Below, piece after piece: positions 24,263 to 31,977 of a stretch of 34,604 bases of DNA; position 1 is the first letter of the stretch, and every line of letters begins with the position of its first letter. The DNA comes from Pseudomonas putida (GTDB taxonomy: Bacteria; Pseudomonadota; Gammaproteobacteria; Pseudomonadales; Pseudomonadaceae): positions 1 to 34,604 of the forward strand of contig NZ_MKZO01000046.1 in assembly GCF_001941965.1 (NCBI RefSeq), written 5' to 3'. The notes beneath the pieces were generated by a model. That model ran no database searches. It was not told the origin of the DNA and saw only the letters and a list, made by a program, of their open reading frames with translations. The translations under genes and the position numbers were made by a program.

Positions 24263-24327
24263 ATTATCACAAACAAATATCCCATGAATATGATAGGAGC
24301 TCAGGTGCGCTTAACAGGATACCTGCC

Positions 24328-25920
24328 ATGCCCTGTCAATCATCCGTTAGCGCCAAAAATTTGATCACCAAGTGGATGGAAGATGAGACCTTCTACAGCA
24401 TCTGCAGTCGTCAGCACTATTTGCTGGGCTGTCCGACTTCAGCGTCGATGCTGAACTGGCTGTTTAACTCAAGCTCCGCAACTACTACCCATGACCTCCC
24501 GTACAACCTTTTGGCGCTTAACTCAGCAGCAAAAAAATCTTGGGGTGATCCAAGGTCGATAATCTTAGAACACACGATACTGCCGCTTTTCTTGCCATTT
24601 CAGTCAAGCCAGCACGCAACGCAAGCCCTGAGTGCGATGAAAAGTCCAACCCTAGGATCACTCAAATATAAGCTGGGACTGCTTACAGGCCGATTCGGAG
24701 CAGAGCATCCACTTAAAGCATGCATGAGTTGCATGGAGGCGGACTTTTCCAATCATGGATTTACCTATTGGCACTTAACCCACCAGTTTCCTGGAGTCTT
24801 GGTCTGCCCCATACATGGGGAACAACTGAGAGAGAGCTGCTATAACCGGCAGTGGTCCAGGCGCTTGCAATGGGTACTACCTATAGAAAGCACACTCGCA
24901 CCAATAGAACGACAACGGCTTCCACAGCAGTCTTCAGAGGCGCTCATGCATCTCGCCACTGCTGTACTAGATCTAGCGGCCTGGGGACGTGTCCAGCAAT
25001 TTCGCGCAGAAATAGTGAGAGCGATTTATAGGCAAAACCTATGTATTGAGCCTCAGAAAAAAGCAATCTCCTTCGCCAATTACTGCAAACTAATTCAACC
25101 CTATCCACCACTGAGATCATTACCGTCAACCCCTCAGCATGCCCAAACATTCTGGGCACAGCTCATAAGAAATCGACATGGCCACAGCCACCCCCTAAAA
25201 CACCTAGCGGTGATCACATGGCTGTACGGATCTGTTAGAACATTTATAGAGGCGTATGATCATGCTGTATTTCTCCATACAAGTGATGGTCCGTCTCAAG
25301 AAGATCAACTCCCAGCTGCTGTCGTATACAAAACTGGCAGCCAGACTCAAGACTTCATCCAACCAATAAATCGAAAGCCCAAAATACTAAAGCCCGAAAT
25401 TCGCGCCAATATCTTGAAGAGGCTGCGTTGTGGAGAGGAAAAGAACCTCGTCTGTGAGATTTTCGGTATTACTGTGTCCACATTAAACAAGCTACTTCGC
25501 TCCGAGCCCGATGTACGCCAAACATGGCTGAAAGAACGCGCAATGGCAAAGGTTAAGGAACACAGAGCGATCTGGGTAGCTGCGATGAATCACGATCCCA
25601 AACGCAGTCCCAAAGAAATTCGGGAGTGTCTCCCAGGCGTATACGCTTGGCTGTACCGAAACGACCTGGAGTGGTTGCTTTCTCGAACACGGGAAATGCC
25701 GTCGGGGCGGCGAGGAAATCACGCATCGGTGGATTGGGCGAGACGTGATGAAGCGCTCCTCGAATTGGTGGAGCTCAAAGTGCTTGAGCTGAAAGAAACA
25801 GAGCCAAGCCGGAAGATCATCAGGTCCATACTGTTTTTCACATGCCCCCCACTGGCGCCAGCACTTGAAAATCGACACCGATACCCTCGGACCAGAGCTT
25901 ACCTCAAAGGCTTGATTTAA
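24328..25920 (+). CDS. tniQ: TnsD-like TniQ target-selection protein
   Basis: A 530-residue member of the TniQ/TnsD family, which binds a target site and recruits TnsC. The N-terminal TniQ domain starts near D-E-T-F-Y-S-I-C-S-R-Q. A zinc-finger unit follows: C132-x2-C135, then G-F-T-Y-W-H-L-T-H-Q-F-P-G-V and C160-P-I-H163. The long C-terminal half includes an HTH-like region (L-R-C-G-E-E-K-N-L-V-C-E-I-F-G-I-T-V-S-T, about 393-412) and an L-P-G-V-Y-A-W-L-Y motif, both in the style of TnsD DNA-binding tails. Length is similar to Tn7 TnsD (508). It is divergent from tnsA and convergent with a second tniQ, with 9 bases between the stops. The attachment site it recognises is unknown. Confidence 0.85.
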   Translation: MPCQSSVSAKNLITKWMEDETFYSICSRQHYLLGCPTSASMLNWLFNSSSATTTHDLPYNLLALNSAAKKSWGDPRSIILEHTILPLFLPFQSSQHATQALSAMKSPTLGSLKYKLGLLTGRFGAEHPLKACMSCMEADFSNHGFTYWHLTHQFPGVLVCPIHGEQLRESCYNRQWSRRLQWVLPIESTLAPIERQRLPQQSSEALMHLATAVLDLAAWGRVQQFRAEIVRAIYRQNLCIEPQKKAISFANYCKLIQPYPPLRSLPSTPQHAQTFWAQLIRNRHGHSHPLKHLAVITWLYGSVRTFIEAYDHAVFLHTSDGPSQEDQLPAAVVYKTGSQTQDFIQPINRKPKILKPEIRANILKRLRCGEEKNLVCEIFGITVSTLNKLLRSEPDVRQTWLKERAMAKVKEHRAIWVAAMNHDPKRSPKEIRECLPGVYAWLYRNDLEWLLSRTREMPSGRRGNHASVDWARRDEALLELVELKVLELKETEPSRKIIRSILFFTCPPLAPALENRHRYPRTRAYLKGLI

Positions 25921-25929
25921 TTTCAAAAC

Positions 25930-26955
25930 TCACAAATTACAACACGAGTAAACCTTATTCACAAATGGCAAAGCTTCACGTCCTCGAGTTTTATATCCCT
26001 GCGGCCGAGGAAAGGGAATGAACCACTCATTTGGCTCGTTAAATTCACGCTCCTTTACGTAGTGAGCTATGGGGCCTTTATTAGTTCTATAGACATCAAA
26101 AAATGAGTCGATTGAGTTAAATCCCTCTGAAACCTCATTTACGTCGTCGATAAACTCATCAAAATCATCATAGCAGTGCAGCAGCGCTGTTAAAATATTT
26201 TCATTATCTAAAGGAAAGTAAGCGCTTCTAATATCAAGCGTTTTCTGGATATCTTTTCTGCGCCAGCCAAGGCTGATGTAAAAATCGCCAGCTGTGCCTT
26301 TATCAGGTGTAAGCACATGTGACTTTAGCTTCCTCAACATCAAGTCAACTACTAGCTCCTCCGGAAGATGAAATTTAAATTCGAAAATCCTTCTTATTAA
26401 TTTAGCTACTGTTAGCCATTCTTGGTTTGTATTGATTTGAGCTGGGCAGTCAGCCAAGTGATGCCCACCGCACTTATTCCACATGACGTCGAGCCCATGG
26501 CCTTTCTCAGAAAACCCTTTCCCACAAACAAAGCAATGGTCTTCCAAAATCACATTATGAATCGCGCAAACATTAACATTGTTATGCTCACATCGCCGCC
26601 AGTACGAATAGCCCAACTCTAAAATATCGTTTTTTGCACAAACCGGGCAGTATTTTGGACGCGTCGATGAGACCCATAAGTTACGGTAAAAATAGTGCCC
26701 CTGGGAATATGCAATATCTTGCGTGTTCTTGAAGATAGCAATACGTGGATAATGAGTATGCTCATGCAGCAATCGATTAAATCCGTAGCACCCTTCAAGT
26801 CCTAAAATATTTGCTATTTTTTCAATTGCATCTGTACAAAGATATTTTTTATTAAAATTTGCAAACCCAAAGACGTCGATCATTCCTGAGCTGCAAATTA
26901 TGTTTCTCGCAATATACGAGTGCAGAGACTCGTTACTCATGATTCGAGCTAACAT
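25930..26955 (-). CDS. tniQ: Second, short TniQ-family protein
   Basis: A 341-residue protein with the TniQ opening N-E-S-L-H-S-Y-I-A-R, then zinc sites C103-P-V-C106, Y-S-Y-W-R-R-C-E-H, C130-A-I-H133, C141-F-V-C144 and C162/C170. The C-terminal 170 residues are shorter than in the first TniQ and lack an obvious TnsD-type HTH. The gene is visibly more A+T-rich (Lys, Asn, Ile, Phe codons) than its neighbours, suggesting separate acquisition. It may give the element a second target choice or modify the first. The start is ATG 26955 or 26940; neither has a strong ribosome-binding site. Confidence 0.82.
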   Translation of the reverse strand: MLARIMSNESLHSYIARNIICSSGMIDVFGFANFNKKYLCTDAIEKIANILGLEGCYGFNRLLHEHTHYPRIAIFKNTQDIAYSQGHYFYRNLWVSSTRPKYCPVCAKNDILELGYSYWRRCEHNNVNVCAIHNVILEDHCFVCGKGFSEKGHGLDVMWNKCGGHHLADCPAQINTNQEWLTVAKLIRRIFEFKFHLPEELVVDLMLRKLKSHVLTPDKGTAGDFYISLGWRRKDIQKTLDIRSAYFPLDNENILTALLHCYDDFDEFIDDVNEVSEGFNSIDSFFDVYRTNKGPIAHYVKEREFNEPNEWFIPFPRPQGYKTRGREALPFVNKVYSCCNL

Positions 26956-27180
26956 TTGGGAATGGCTCTCTATTAGGTTTTTTATTCAGCGGGCAAGCGC
27001 ACCACGGAGAGTCAAATCCTCAAAGCCCAGAGAGCTTGAACCAACAAGGTCAATCGATATGTAGGGCCGAGGAGCGTTCAATATATGGCGTGACTGGTTC
27101 TTTGATCTGAGTTCGCATACTCAGATGACGTGCGTACCAAGGCTACGAAGGCAAGGTGCTGGCGCTGGGCTTGGCACGCT

Positions 27181-27208
27181 GCGGCCGGTCCCAACTGGGA
27201 CCGGCCGC
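27181..27208. repeat. Perfect G+C-rich hairpin, 13-bp arms
   Basis: GCGGCCGGTCCCA (27181-27193), a two-base AC spacer, and TGGGACCGGCCGC (27196-27208) form a perfect hairpin. No T-run follows on either strand, so a classic intrinsic terminator is unlikely. It may be an end-proximal protein site or a transcription block at the edge of the transposon. Confidence 0.6.
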
Positions 27209-27212
27209 TGAA

Positions 27213-27247
27213 GACAGCCTTTATTGTTCAATGACAGACTTTATTGT
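27213..27247. repeat. Direct repeat pair with 20-bp period
   Basis: GACAGCCTTTATTGT (27213-27227) and GACAGACTTTATTGT (27233-27247) differ at one base and are exactly 20 bp apart, about two helical turns. They lie just inside the three longer repeats and could be extra transposase or regulator sites. Confidence 0.55.
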
Positions 27248-27270
27248 CGGAAACCATCGAATGGAGGCTC

Positions 27271-27411
27271 ATAATATAGTTTGACACAAAGCCCCCCGGA
27301 TTCCGTGGCCTCCAGCGATGCGGCCTACCGCAGCAAACGAATTATAGTTTGACACAAGCAGATGCTTCATCGAAAAAGGCACTCTGCGGCGAATAATATA
27401 GTTTGACACAA
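27271..27411. repeat. Three direct repeats, candidate TnsB sites at right end
   Basis: Three copies share the core ATAGTTTGACACAA and occupy 27271-27289, 27339-27357 and 27393-27411. Copies 1 and 3 are identical over 19 bases; copy 2 differs only in its first five. Starts are 68 and 54 bp apart. Read inward from the right, the last copy begins TGTGTCAAAC, matching the 5'-TGT terminus of Tn7-like elements, so the element would end at 27410. No inverted copy was found elsewhere in the window. Confidence 0.6.
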
Positions 27412-27558
27412 CCAGGGACGAGCTCACTTTAGGCGGACTCATCAACCCTGTAGGCCTTCAGCTCAAGCCAGCTATGCATGCTCAAGCGCTCTCGATGGAC
27501 CTCCGTACCTAGGGATCTGCCGTAACATCAACGACTCGAAGCTCTAGCCGAGCCCTGT

Positions 27559-29271
27559 TCAAGGGATTGAGCGATAGCTAACGCTCTTAGAGCTGACGTC
27601 CAGAGGCCTACAAGGTGCAGTGAAGTCCAGCATTGAACGATAAGAGGATGTCTGAACGCTCATCATCCCGAGAACTGTGTGGAACAGATTGTCATGGCTC
27701 AACGGTGAGCTTGCCTGGGCTCTTAGACAACCGACATCGAGTCCTTCGTTCTTCGCCATCGGGTCAGACATCCAGAGCACCAATGGAACCTTGGTTTGCT
27801 CACTAGGAGCCATCGCATAGGGCAACCCATGTAGGTAGAGACCGCCCTCACCCAGCGACTCCCCGTGGTCAGAGACGTACATGAGTGCAGTGTCGAATCT
27901 AGTGTTCGCAGCGAGAATATCGATCAGCGCAGATGTCACGTAGTCGGTGTACAAAATCGAGTTATCGTAGGCGTTGACCACCTCTTGCTGCTTACATTTG
28001 TCGAGTTCATTCGTCTCGCAGACAGGCTCGAATTTCCTGAATTGCGAGGGGTAGCGCTTGTAGTAGGCAGGGCCATGGCTTCCTTTGTAGTGGAGCACTA
28101 GAACAGCATCACCCTCCAAGCTCTTGATGAAGTCCTCCATCTCAGCGAGTAGTACCCCGTCCTTGCACTCGTCACTGGTGCATAGCTGGGAGTCTGTACT
28201 GAGGGCAACCTTGCGGTTGGGGACGCGGTCACAGACCCCTTTGCATCCCGAATTGTTATCAGTCCACATGACGTTGATGCCAGCCCGCTGAAGCACGTCA
28301 AGCAACCCTTCACGACTCTTGGCTAAGCCATCTTTGTATCCATCCTTTCCGACATCGAGAAACATACACGGCAGCGAAACTGCAGTAGCTGTGCCGCAAG
28401 AACTGACGTTCGAGAAACTGATTACATTGCGCTTTTGAAGCTCTGGATTGGTCTCACGTGAGTAGCCGTTGAGAGAGAAGTTGGCAGCGCGCGCGGTCTC
28501 TCCCAGAGCCAGTACTAATAGCTTGGGCTTTCGAACTGCACCTTGACGATTTACCACTGCATCGGAACCTATGACCGTCAGTGTTTTAGGCGTGGCCAGT
28601 TGGCGTTTCAGGTACCCATGACCGGCTGCAAACAGATTGGTAGGTACCAGAATAAGTCGAATCTCTCGGTTATTTCTCAGCAAGGAGGCATACGACTGAT
28701 ACTGACTCAGCAGGATGCCGGAAAGGGCGACCAGCGCTAGTGAAAGGACAACAAGTCTACTGGCCAGGGCCTTCGCCCAAGGCTTTCGCCGGATGGGAAC
28801 CTGGCTAATTATGTAAACGGGCAAGCCTCCTACAATGGCAACCCAAAGGAAAAGCTTCCAATTCAATAACTCGAACACTTCACCGATGTCGGTCTCCACA
28901 ACGTTGGTGAACATTGTGTAGTCAATAACGATACCGTAAGTACTCATAAAGTAGCTTGCAAAAGCCGCACTAATCAGGACTAGGCACAGCAGTGGTTTGG
29001 CGAGCCGCCACCACGACAACAAGCTGAGCACTGTAAAAACCCAAGCGAACACAAGCACCGGCAGGCTGCCGGCAAGCAACCAGTTAATATCATTTTTCTT
29101 GAACACCAGCTTCCAAATCAGCGCCCAAAGCTCAGAGTTTGCGAAAGTCAGTAACCAAGCAGTTACGAAACCGACTAACAGATTAGTACTGACTCCCTCC
29201 TTCCGAGCATTACGAATAAAAAGTGCCAATTTTCCAGGCAGGGTTTTAACGTCGAATTCTGGAGGTGTCAT
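27559..29271 (-). CDS. eptA: EptA-type phosphoethanolamine transferase
   Basis: A 570-residue inner-membrane enzyme that adds phosphoethanolamine to lipid A, lowering negative charge and polymyxin binding. Five hydrophobic helices fill residues 25-190; the periplasmic sulfatase-like domain follows. Catalytic features are G-E-T-A-R-A-A-N (E258), nucleophile T294 in C-G-T-A-T-A-V-S, V-S-D-H-G-E-S-L-G-E and Y-L-H-G-L-P-Y. Paired Cys (C292/C302, C-K-G-V-C, C-T-S-D-E-C, C-E-T-N-E-L-D-K-C) would form the usual disulfides. The best start is ATG 29271, two codons inside a TTG-initiated frame. It sits beside cation-efflux and metal-sensing genes, consistent with an envelope/metal stress block. It is an mcr relative by family, but no specific mcr allele is claimed. 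Confidence 0.9.
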   Translation of the reverse strand: MTPPEFDVKTLPGKLALFIRNARKEGVSTNLLVGFVTAWLLTFANSELWALIWKLVFKKNDINWLLAGSLPVLVFAWVFTVLSLLSWWRLAKPLLCLVLISAAFASYFMSTYGIVIDYTMFTNVVETDIGEVFELLNWKLFLWVAIVGGLPVYIISQVPIRRKPWAKALASRLVVLSLALVALSGILLSQYQSYASLLRNNREIRLILVPTNLFAAGHGYLKRQLATPKTLTVIGSDAVVNRQGAVRKPKLLVLALGETARAANFSLNGYSRETNPELQKRNVISFSNVSSCGTATAVSLPCMFLDVGKDGYKDGLAKSREGLLDVLQRAGINVMWTDNNSGCKGVCDRVPNRKVALSTDSQLCTSDECKDGVLLAEMEDFIKSLEGDAVLVLHYKGSHGPAYYKRYPSQFRKFEPVCETNELDKCKQQEVVNAYDNSILYTDYVTSALIDILAANTRFDTALMYVSDHGESLGEGGLYLHGLPYAMAPSEQTKVPLVLWMSDPMAKNEGLDVGCLRAQASSPLSHDNLFHTVLGMMSVQTSSYRSMLDFTAPCRPLDVSSKSVSYRSIP

Positions 29272-29755
29272 TATCAAGCTCTGAGATGCTGCTCACCCAT
29301 AGCGCTTGCTATGGAATTTACGGAGGTAACACGCAAGCCATCGACCAACACTGGACGGGCATGCGGTGTCGGGGCACCGGAGACCATGAGCTTCGGGACT
29401 TGAGAGCGCTTAGGATTCGTAAGGCAGAAGGATTAGAGGAGGAATGGATTTTTCTAGAGTCATTATTTCTTTCATCTGATAACTACACGATGACCTCCTG
29501 ATTACAATGTTGACAGAATCAGCGCAACGACTTCCCGTTTGCTATCGCTAACGTTATGCTAAAAAGTAGCCAATACTAAGCCGTCAAATACTTCATACTG
29601 CATGCGCAAATTAATCATATGTCAACAGCAAGTCTAGCTAGATCTATCGCGCGTTACATTTGAACTTAGATCACTAATTAGAAGTCCATGTTCTTGAGCG
29701 GATGATCATTTATCCGACACCGCTCGTAGATCACCCATTAATGAGGGCGAACGTC
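29272..29755. other. A+T-rich intergenic region upstream of eptA
   Basis: This 484-bp stretch lies between divergent eptA and the zinc-ribbon gene and should contain both promoters. A rightward frame at 29265-29501 lacks family features and starts inside the eptA start region, so I do not call it. No clear hairpin, RNA gene or repeat was seen. Confidence 0.4.
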
Positions 29756-30094
29756 ATGAAGTTTTTCAAAGATCTCTTGGGTAGCAATCACGGTCGAGGG
29801 AGCCACAGCGGCGGCAAACACCACGACAGGGGGCATGGAAGCGCTCGACACGAGCGGCGTGATGATCCTCAAAACTGCGAAAGTCGCAATCATTCAATCG
29901 ACGGCACACCCCCGGCAGCCCAATCCTCAATCAAAGCTCCACAGAACTGTAGGCAGTGCAGGACCACAAACGAACCGTCAGCGCGTTTTTGTCTAAACTG
30001 CGGAGTACCACTAACAAATGGTTGCTCCGCCTGCGGCTCTCCAATGAGTGCCGGAGCAAGATTCTGCAGCCAGTGTGGTCAAGCAGCTCTCTAA
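29756..30094 (+). CDS. His-rich double zinc-ribbon protein
   Basis: A 112-residue protein starting MKFFKDLLGSNHGRGSHSGG. The first third is His/Gly/Lys-rich and could bind metal ions. Two zinc ribbons follow: C-R-Q-C ... C-L-N-C and C-S-A-C ... C-S-Q-C, each with the C-x2-C ... C-x2-C layout. It lies 54 bases upstream of a CzcD-type efflux gene on the same strand. A role as metal buffer or partner for the exporter is plausible but not established. GAGGG lies 9 bases before ATG 29756; upstream in-frame ATGs at 29741 and 29702 are less likely. Confidence 0.75.
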   Translation: MKFFKDLLGSNHGRGSHSGGKHHDRGHGSARHERRDDPQNCESRNHSIDGTPPAAQSSIKAPQNCRQCRTTNEPSARFCLNCGVPLTNGCSACGSPMSAGARFCSQCGQAAL

Positions 30095-30148
30095 GGCAAG
30101 CTAGCCAGAAAAGACAACGCGACTAGAGCTCTACACAAGGAGAAATAC

Positions 30149-31054
30149 GTGGGGTCAAATCATGATCATGGTAGTGCTGCGGTGCGTGAAGGGCATCAGA
30201 AAAAGCTGGTCATGGCGCTAGCCTTGACTGGCAGCTTCATGATCGCAGAGGTAATTGGCGCGTGGATAACCGGCAGCCTAGCGCTTTTGTCGGACGCTTC
30301 TCACATGTTTACGGACACCGCCGCTTTGGCGATCTCATTGATTGCACTTCAGATTGCCAAGCGTCCCGCGGACCAGAAAAGAACCTTTGGCTATGCGCGC
30401 CTGGAGATTCTCGCGTCCACATTTAACGCCGTGCTGCTTTTCTTGGTGGCAATGTACATCTTGTATGAGGCCTACCAGCGTTTCTTCATGCCCGCGGAGA
30501 TCGCCACCGGGGCGATGATGTGGATCGCGATCGCTGGATTGATCGTGAATCTCATTTCGATGCGACTACTCGCATCTGCCAGCAATGAGAGCCTCAACGT
30601 CAAGGGGGCCTACCTCGAAGTCTGGAGCGATATGCTCGGCTCGGTGGGCGTGATCATCGCAGCTCTCATTATCCGGTTCACGGGGTGGGGCTGGGTAGAC
30701 ACGATTGTCGCCGTTGCAATTGGCTTATGGGTATTGCCGCGCACATGGCAATTGCTTCGCGAGAGCTTGGGCATTCTTATGGAAGGGGTTCCCAGAGGCC
30801 TGGAAGTTGAGGCAATCGAGTCCACTATCCTCAGTGTCGAGGGGGTGACTGGCGTCCATGATCTGCACGTTTGGGCGGTGAGTAGTGGCAGTAACGTACT
30901 GACATCGCACGTTGTAGTGCGGGACTCAGCAGATGCAGACACTGTACTGGCGGCTGTCGTCGACGCTGTCAGCAGTGCATTTGAAATACACCACTGCACC
31001 ATTCAGATCGAGCGCGAATCGTTCCACGAAAGTACTCCATCGCCGACCCACTGA
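30149..31054 (+). CDS. czcD: CzcD-type cation diffusion facilitator
   Basis: A 301-residue inner-membrane antiporter that exports Zn2+, Co2+ or Cd2+ in exchange for protons. The His-containing N-terminus (M-G-S-N-H-D-H-G-S) leads to six helices. Transport-site residues are in L-L-S-D-A-S-H-M-F-T-D (helix 2) and E-V-W-S-D-M-L-G-S (helix 5). The C-terminal metallochaperone-like domain has H-D-L-H-V-W-A-V-S-S-G and H-H-C-T-I-Q-I-E. The start is GTG 30149, supported by a strong AAGGAG 6 bases upstream. It probably forms an operon with the zinc-ribbon gene and is likely controlled by the nearby metal-type two-component system. Confidence 0.92.
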   Translation: MGSNHDHGSAAVREGHQKKLVMALALTGSFMIAEVIGAWITGSLALLSDASHMFTDTAALAISLIALQIAKRPADQKRTFGYARLEILASTFNAVLLFLVAMYILYEAYQRFFMPAEIATGAMMWIAIAGLIVNLISMRLLASASNESLNVKGAYLEVWSDMLGSVGVIIAALIIRFTGWGWVDTIVAVAIGLWVLPRTWQLLRESLGILMEGVPRGLEVEAIESTILSVEGVTGVHDLHVWAVSSGSNVLTSHVVVRDSADADTVLAAVVDAVSSAFEIHHCTIQIERESFHESTPSPTH

Positions 31055-31078
31055 CATCAGTCGGTAACTTCTGACCGC

Positions 31079-31110
31079 CATTGACACCTTCCAAGTCGAA
31101 AGTGTCAATG
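31079..31110. terminator. Hairpin between convergent czcD and DUF2790 genes
   Basis: CATTGACAC (31079-31087) and GTGTCAATG (31102-31110) form a perfect 9-bp stem, extended by near-matching bases inside. It lies 24 bases after czcD and before the end of the convergent DUF2790 gene. A T-run is lacking, so it may be a weak or Rho-assisted bidirectional terminator. Confidence 0.45.
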
Positions 31111-31170
31111 AGCGGGAGTAATTTGCGAACACCTGTGAGCCAATGCTTGGGAGCACCCAGTTGTGGTTGC

Positions 31171-31497
31171 TCACCGACTATTTATGCACTCACCATTCAC
31201 CAAGTAGCGAACCATGTGTAGTTCACCTTTAGAATCCTCATAGCTCATCATGCTATTGACGCTGCCACATTGACGAACGTTAGGCGATACGTACACTAGC
31301 TTACTAACGTCCAACTTTATACCGTAAGCGTAGTCTTCAACTTCAGGCATAGGCTTCTTCGTGCTCTGTGCGTAGCGCGCGGTAGCGTCTTTGGCAGACC
31401 GCTCAAGTTCCTCATTGGCCTGCATACTACTGTGGGCATTTGTCGACAGCGCGGAAAAAAGCATGAACACGGCGATAGCAGATCTAGTTGTTTTCAT
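31171..31497 (-). CDS. DUF2790 periplasmic protein
   Basis: A 108-residue precursor with a signal peptide (M-K-T-T-R-S-A-I-A-V-F-M-L-F ... T-N-A-H-S) and the DUF2790 core Y-A-Y-G-I-K-L-D-V-S-K-L-V, then C-G-S-V-N-S-M-M-S-Y-E-D-S-K-G and Y-L-V-N-G-E-C. Two conserved Cys probably pair in the periplasm. The family is common in Pseudomonas next to copper or zinc two-component systems and is often metal-induced; the molecular role is unknown. Its leader contains an intrinsic terminator hairpin 22 bases before the ATG. Confidence 0.82.
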   Translation of the reverse strand: MKTTRSAIAVFMLFSALSTNAHSSMQANEELERSAKDATARYAQSTKKPMPEVEDYAYGIKLDVSKLVYVSPNVRQCGSVNSMMSYEDSKGELHMVRYLVNGECINSR

Positions 31498-31511
31498 GAT
31501 AAGTCCATTAA

Positions 31512-31538
31512 TAAAAAAAGCGCCCTAAACAGGGCGCT
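31512..31538 (-). terminator. Intrinsic terminator in the DUF2790 leader
   Basis: AGCGCCCT (31519-31526), loop AAAC, AGGGCGCT (31531-31538). Read leftward it is followed by seven T, a strong intrinsic terminator. It ends only about 15 bases upstream of the DUF2790 start codon, so a transcript for that gene from any promoter further right would have to read through it. This suggests attenuation, or the end of a separate leftward RNA. Confidence 0.75.
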
Positions 31539-31569
31539 AAAATTCACCTTACCAAAGGAGCAGATGGTT

Positions 31570-31758
31570 CTAAGGCGAATGCATCGGCGTGAGCAGATTT
31601 TCGGAGCATAACGCCCCAAAGCAGCGCTGCCTGCGTGCTGCGGTCAAAATAACAAAGGCGGCTGACGACAAGATGATGGTGCAATTACAATTTGGACATG
31701 TAACAGATTGTAATTGCAGAGTAAATTCCCTGCCTACTTGGGATGAAAAGACAAGCAC
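31570..31758 (-). CDS. Doubtful 62-codon leader frame
   Basis: A leftward frame with C-P-N-C-N-C-T-I-I-L and a Cys/Arg-rich middle ends 32 bases before the terminator hairpin. No convincing ribosome-binding site or family match was seen. It could be a leader peptide linked to attenuation, but it may equally be chance. The rest of 31540-32158 shows only the inverted repeats listed separately. Confidence 0.2.
   Translation of the reverse strand: MLVFSSQVGREFTLQLQSVTCPNCNCTIILSSAAFVILTAARRQRCFGALCSENLLTPMHSP
31681..31717. repeat. Inverted repeat with 11-bp arms, candidate regulator site
   Basis: GCAATTACAAT (31681-31691) and ATTGTAATTGC (31707-31717) are perfect inverted arms around a 15-base spacer that contains another TGTAAC. 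The TTACA/TGTAA theme recurs in the 31978-31989 palindrome, so both may bind the adjacent metal-type response regulator. Confidence 0.5.
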
Positions 31759-31977
31759 GTCTAATGCAGAGAGGCCCTGATCGCTGAGTCAAATTAGCGA
31801 CGCCTGCCAAGGTGTCATTGGGTGCCGCGCGCAGGCCCCAACTGTTCTGGCAGAAATGCTGTCCGTGAACGGCCGAATCCTCCTCAACCACCAGCGCAGA
31901 AAGCCGCTGGAAGCCGCAGGATCCGCTATGCTGAGGAAGGTAAGTCAGCGTGACTGTCAGCAGTCTTGCTACTACAT

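Larger units (their letters stand above)
23679..24327. promoter_or_regulatory. Divergent tnsA / tniQ control region, A+T-rich on the right
   Basis: This 649-bp region contains no supported gene. It holds two DnaA-box consensus sequences (23784-23792 and 23886-23894, opposite strands), a terminator-like hairpin (23898-23923) and a visibly A+T-rich half from about 24030. Three perfect dyads lie in that half: 24156-24173, 24180-24193 and 24231-24262. It must contain the promoters of the tnsABC operon and of the first tniQ gene. Confidence 0.6.
26956..27558. other. Non-coding region holding the candidate transposon right end
   Basis: This 603-bp stretch between the second tniQ and eptA has no supported gene. 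It contains an 8-bp inverted repeat (27105-27112 / 27119-27126), a long perfect hairpin (27181-27208), two 15-base direct repeats (27213-27247), and three direct repeats that look like TnsB sites (27271-27411). Past about 27411 the sequence changes character and probably belongs to the flanking DNA. Confidence 0.55.

Noticed and set aside
29265..29501. 78-codon frame upstream of eptA
   Set aside because: It begins across the eptA start, has no ribosome-binding site and no recognisable features.
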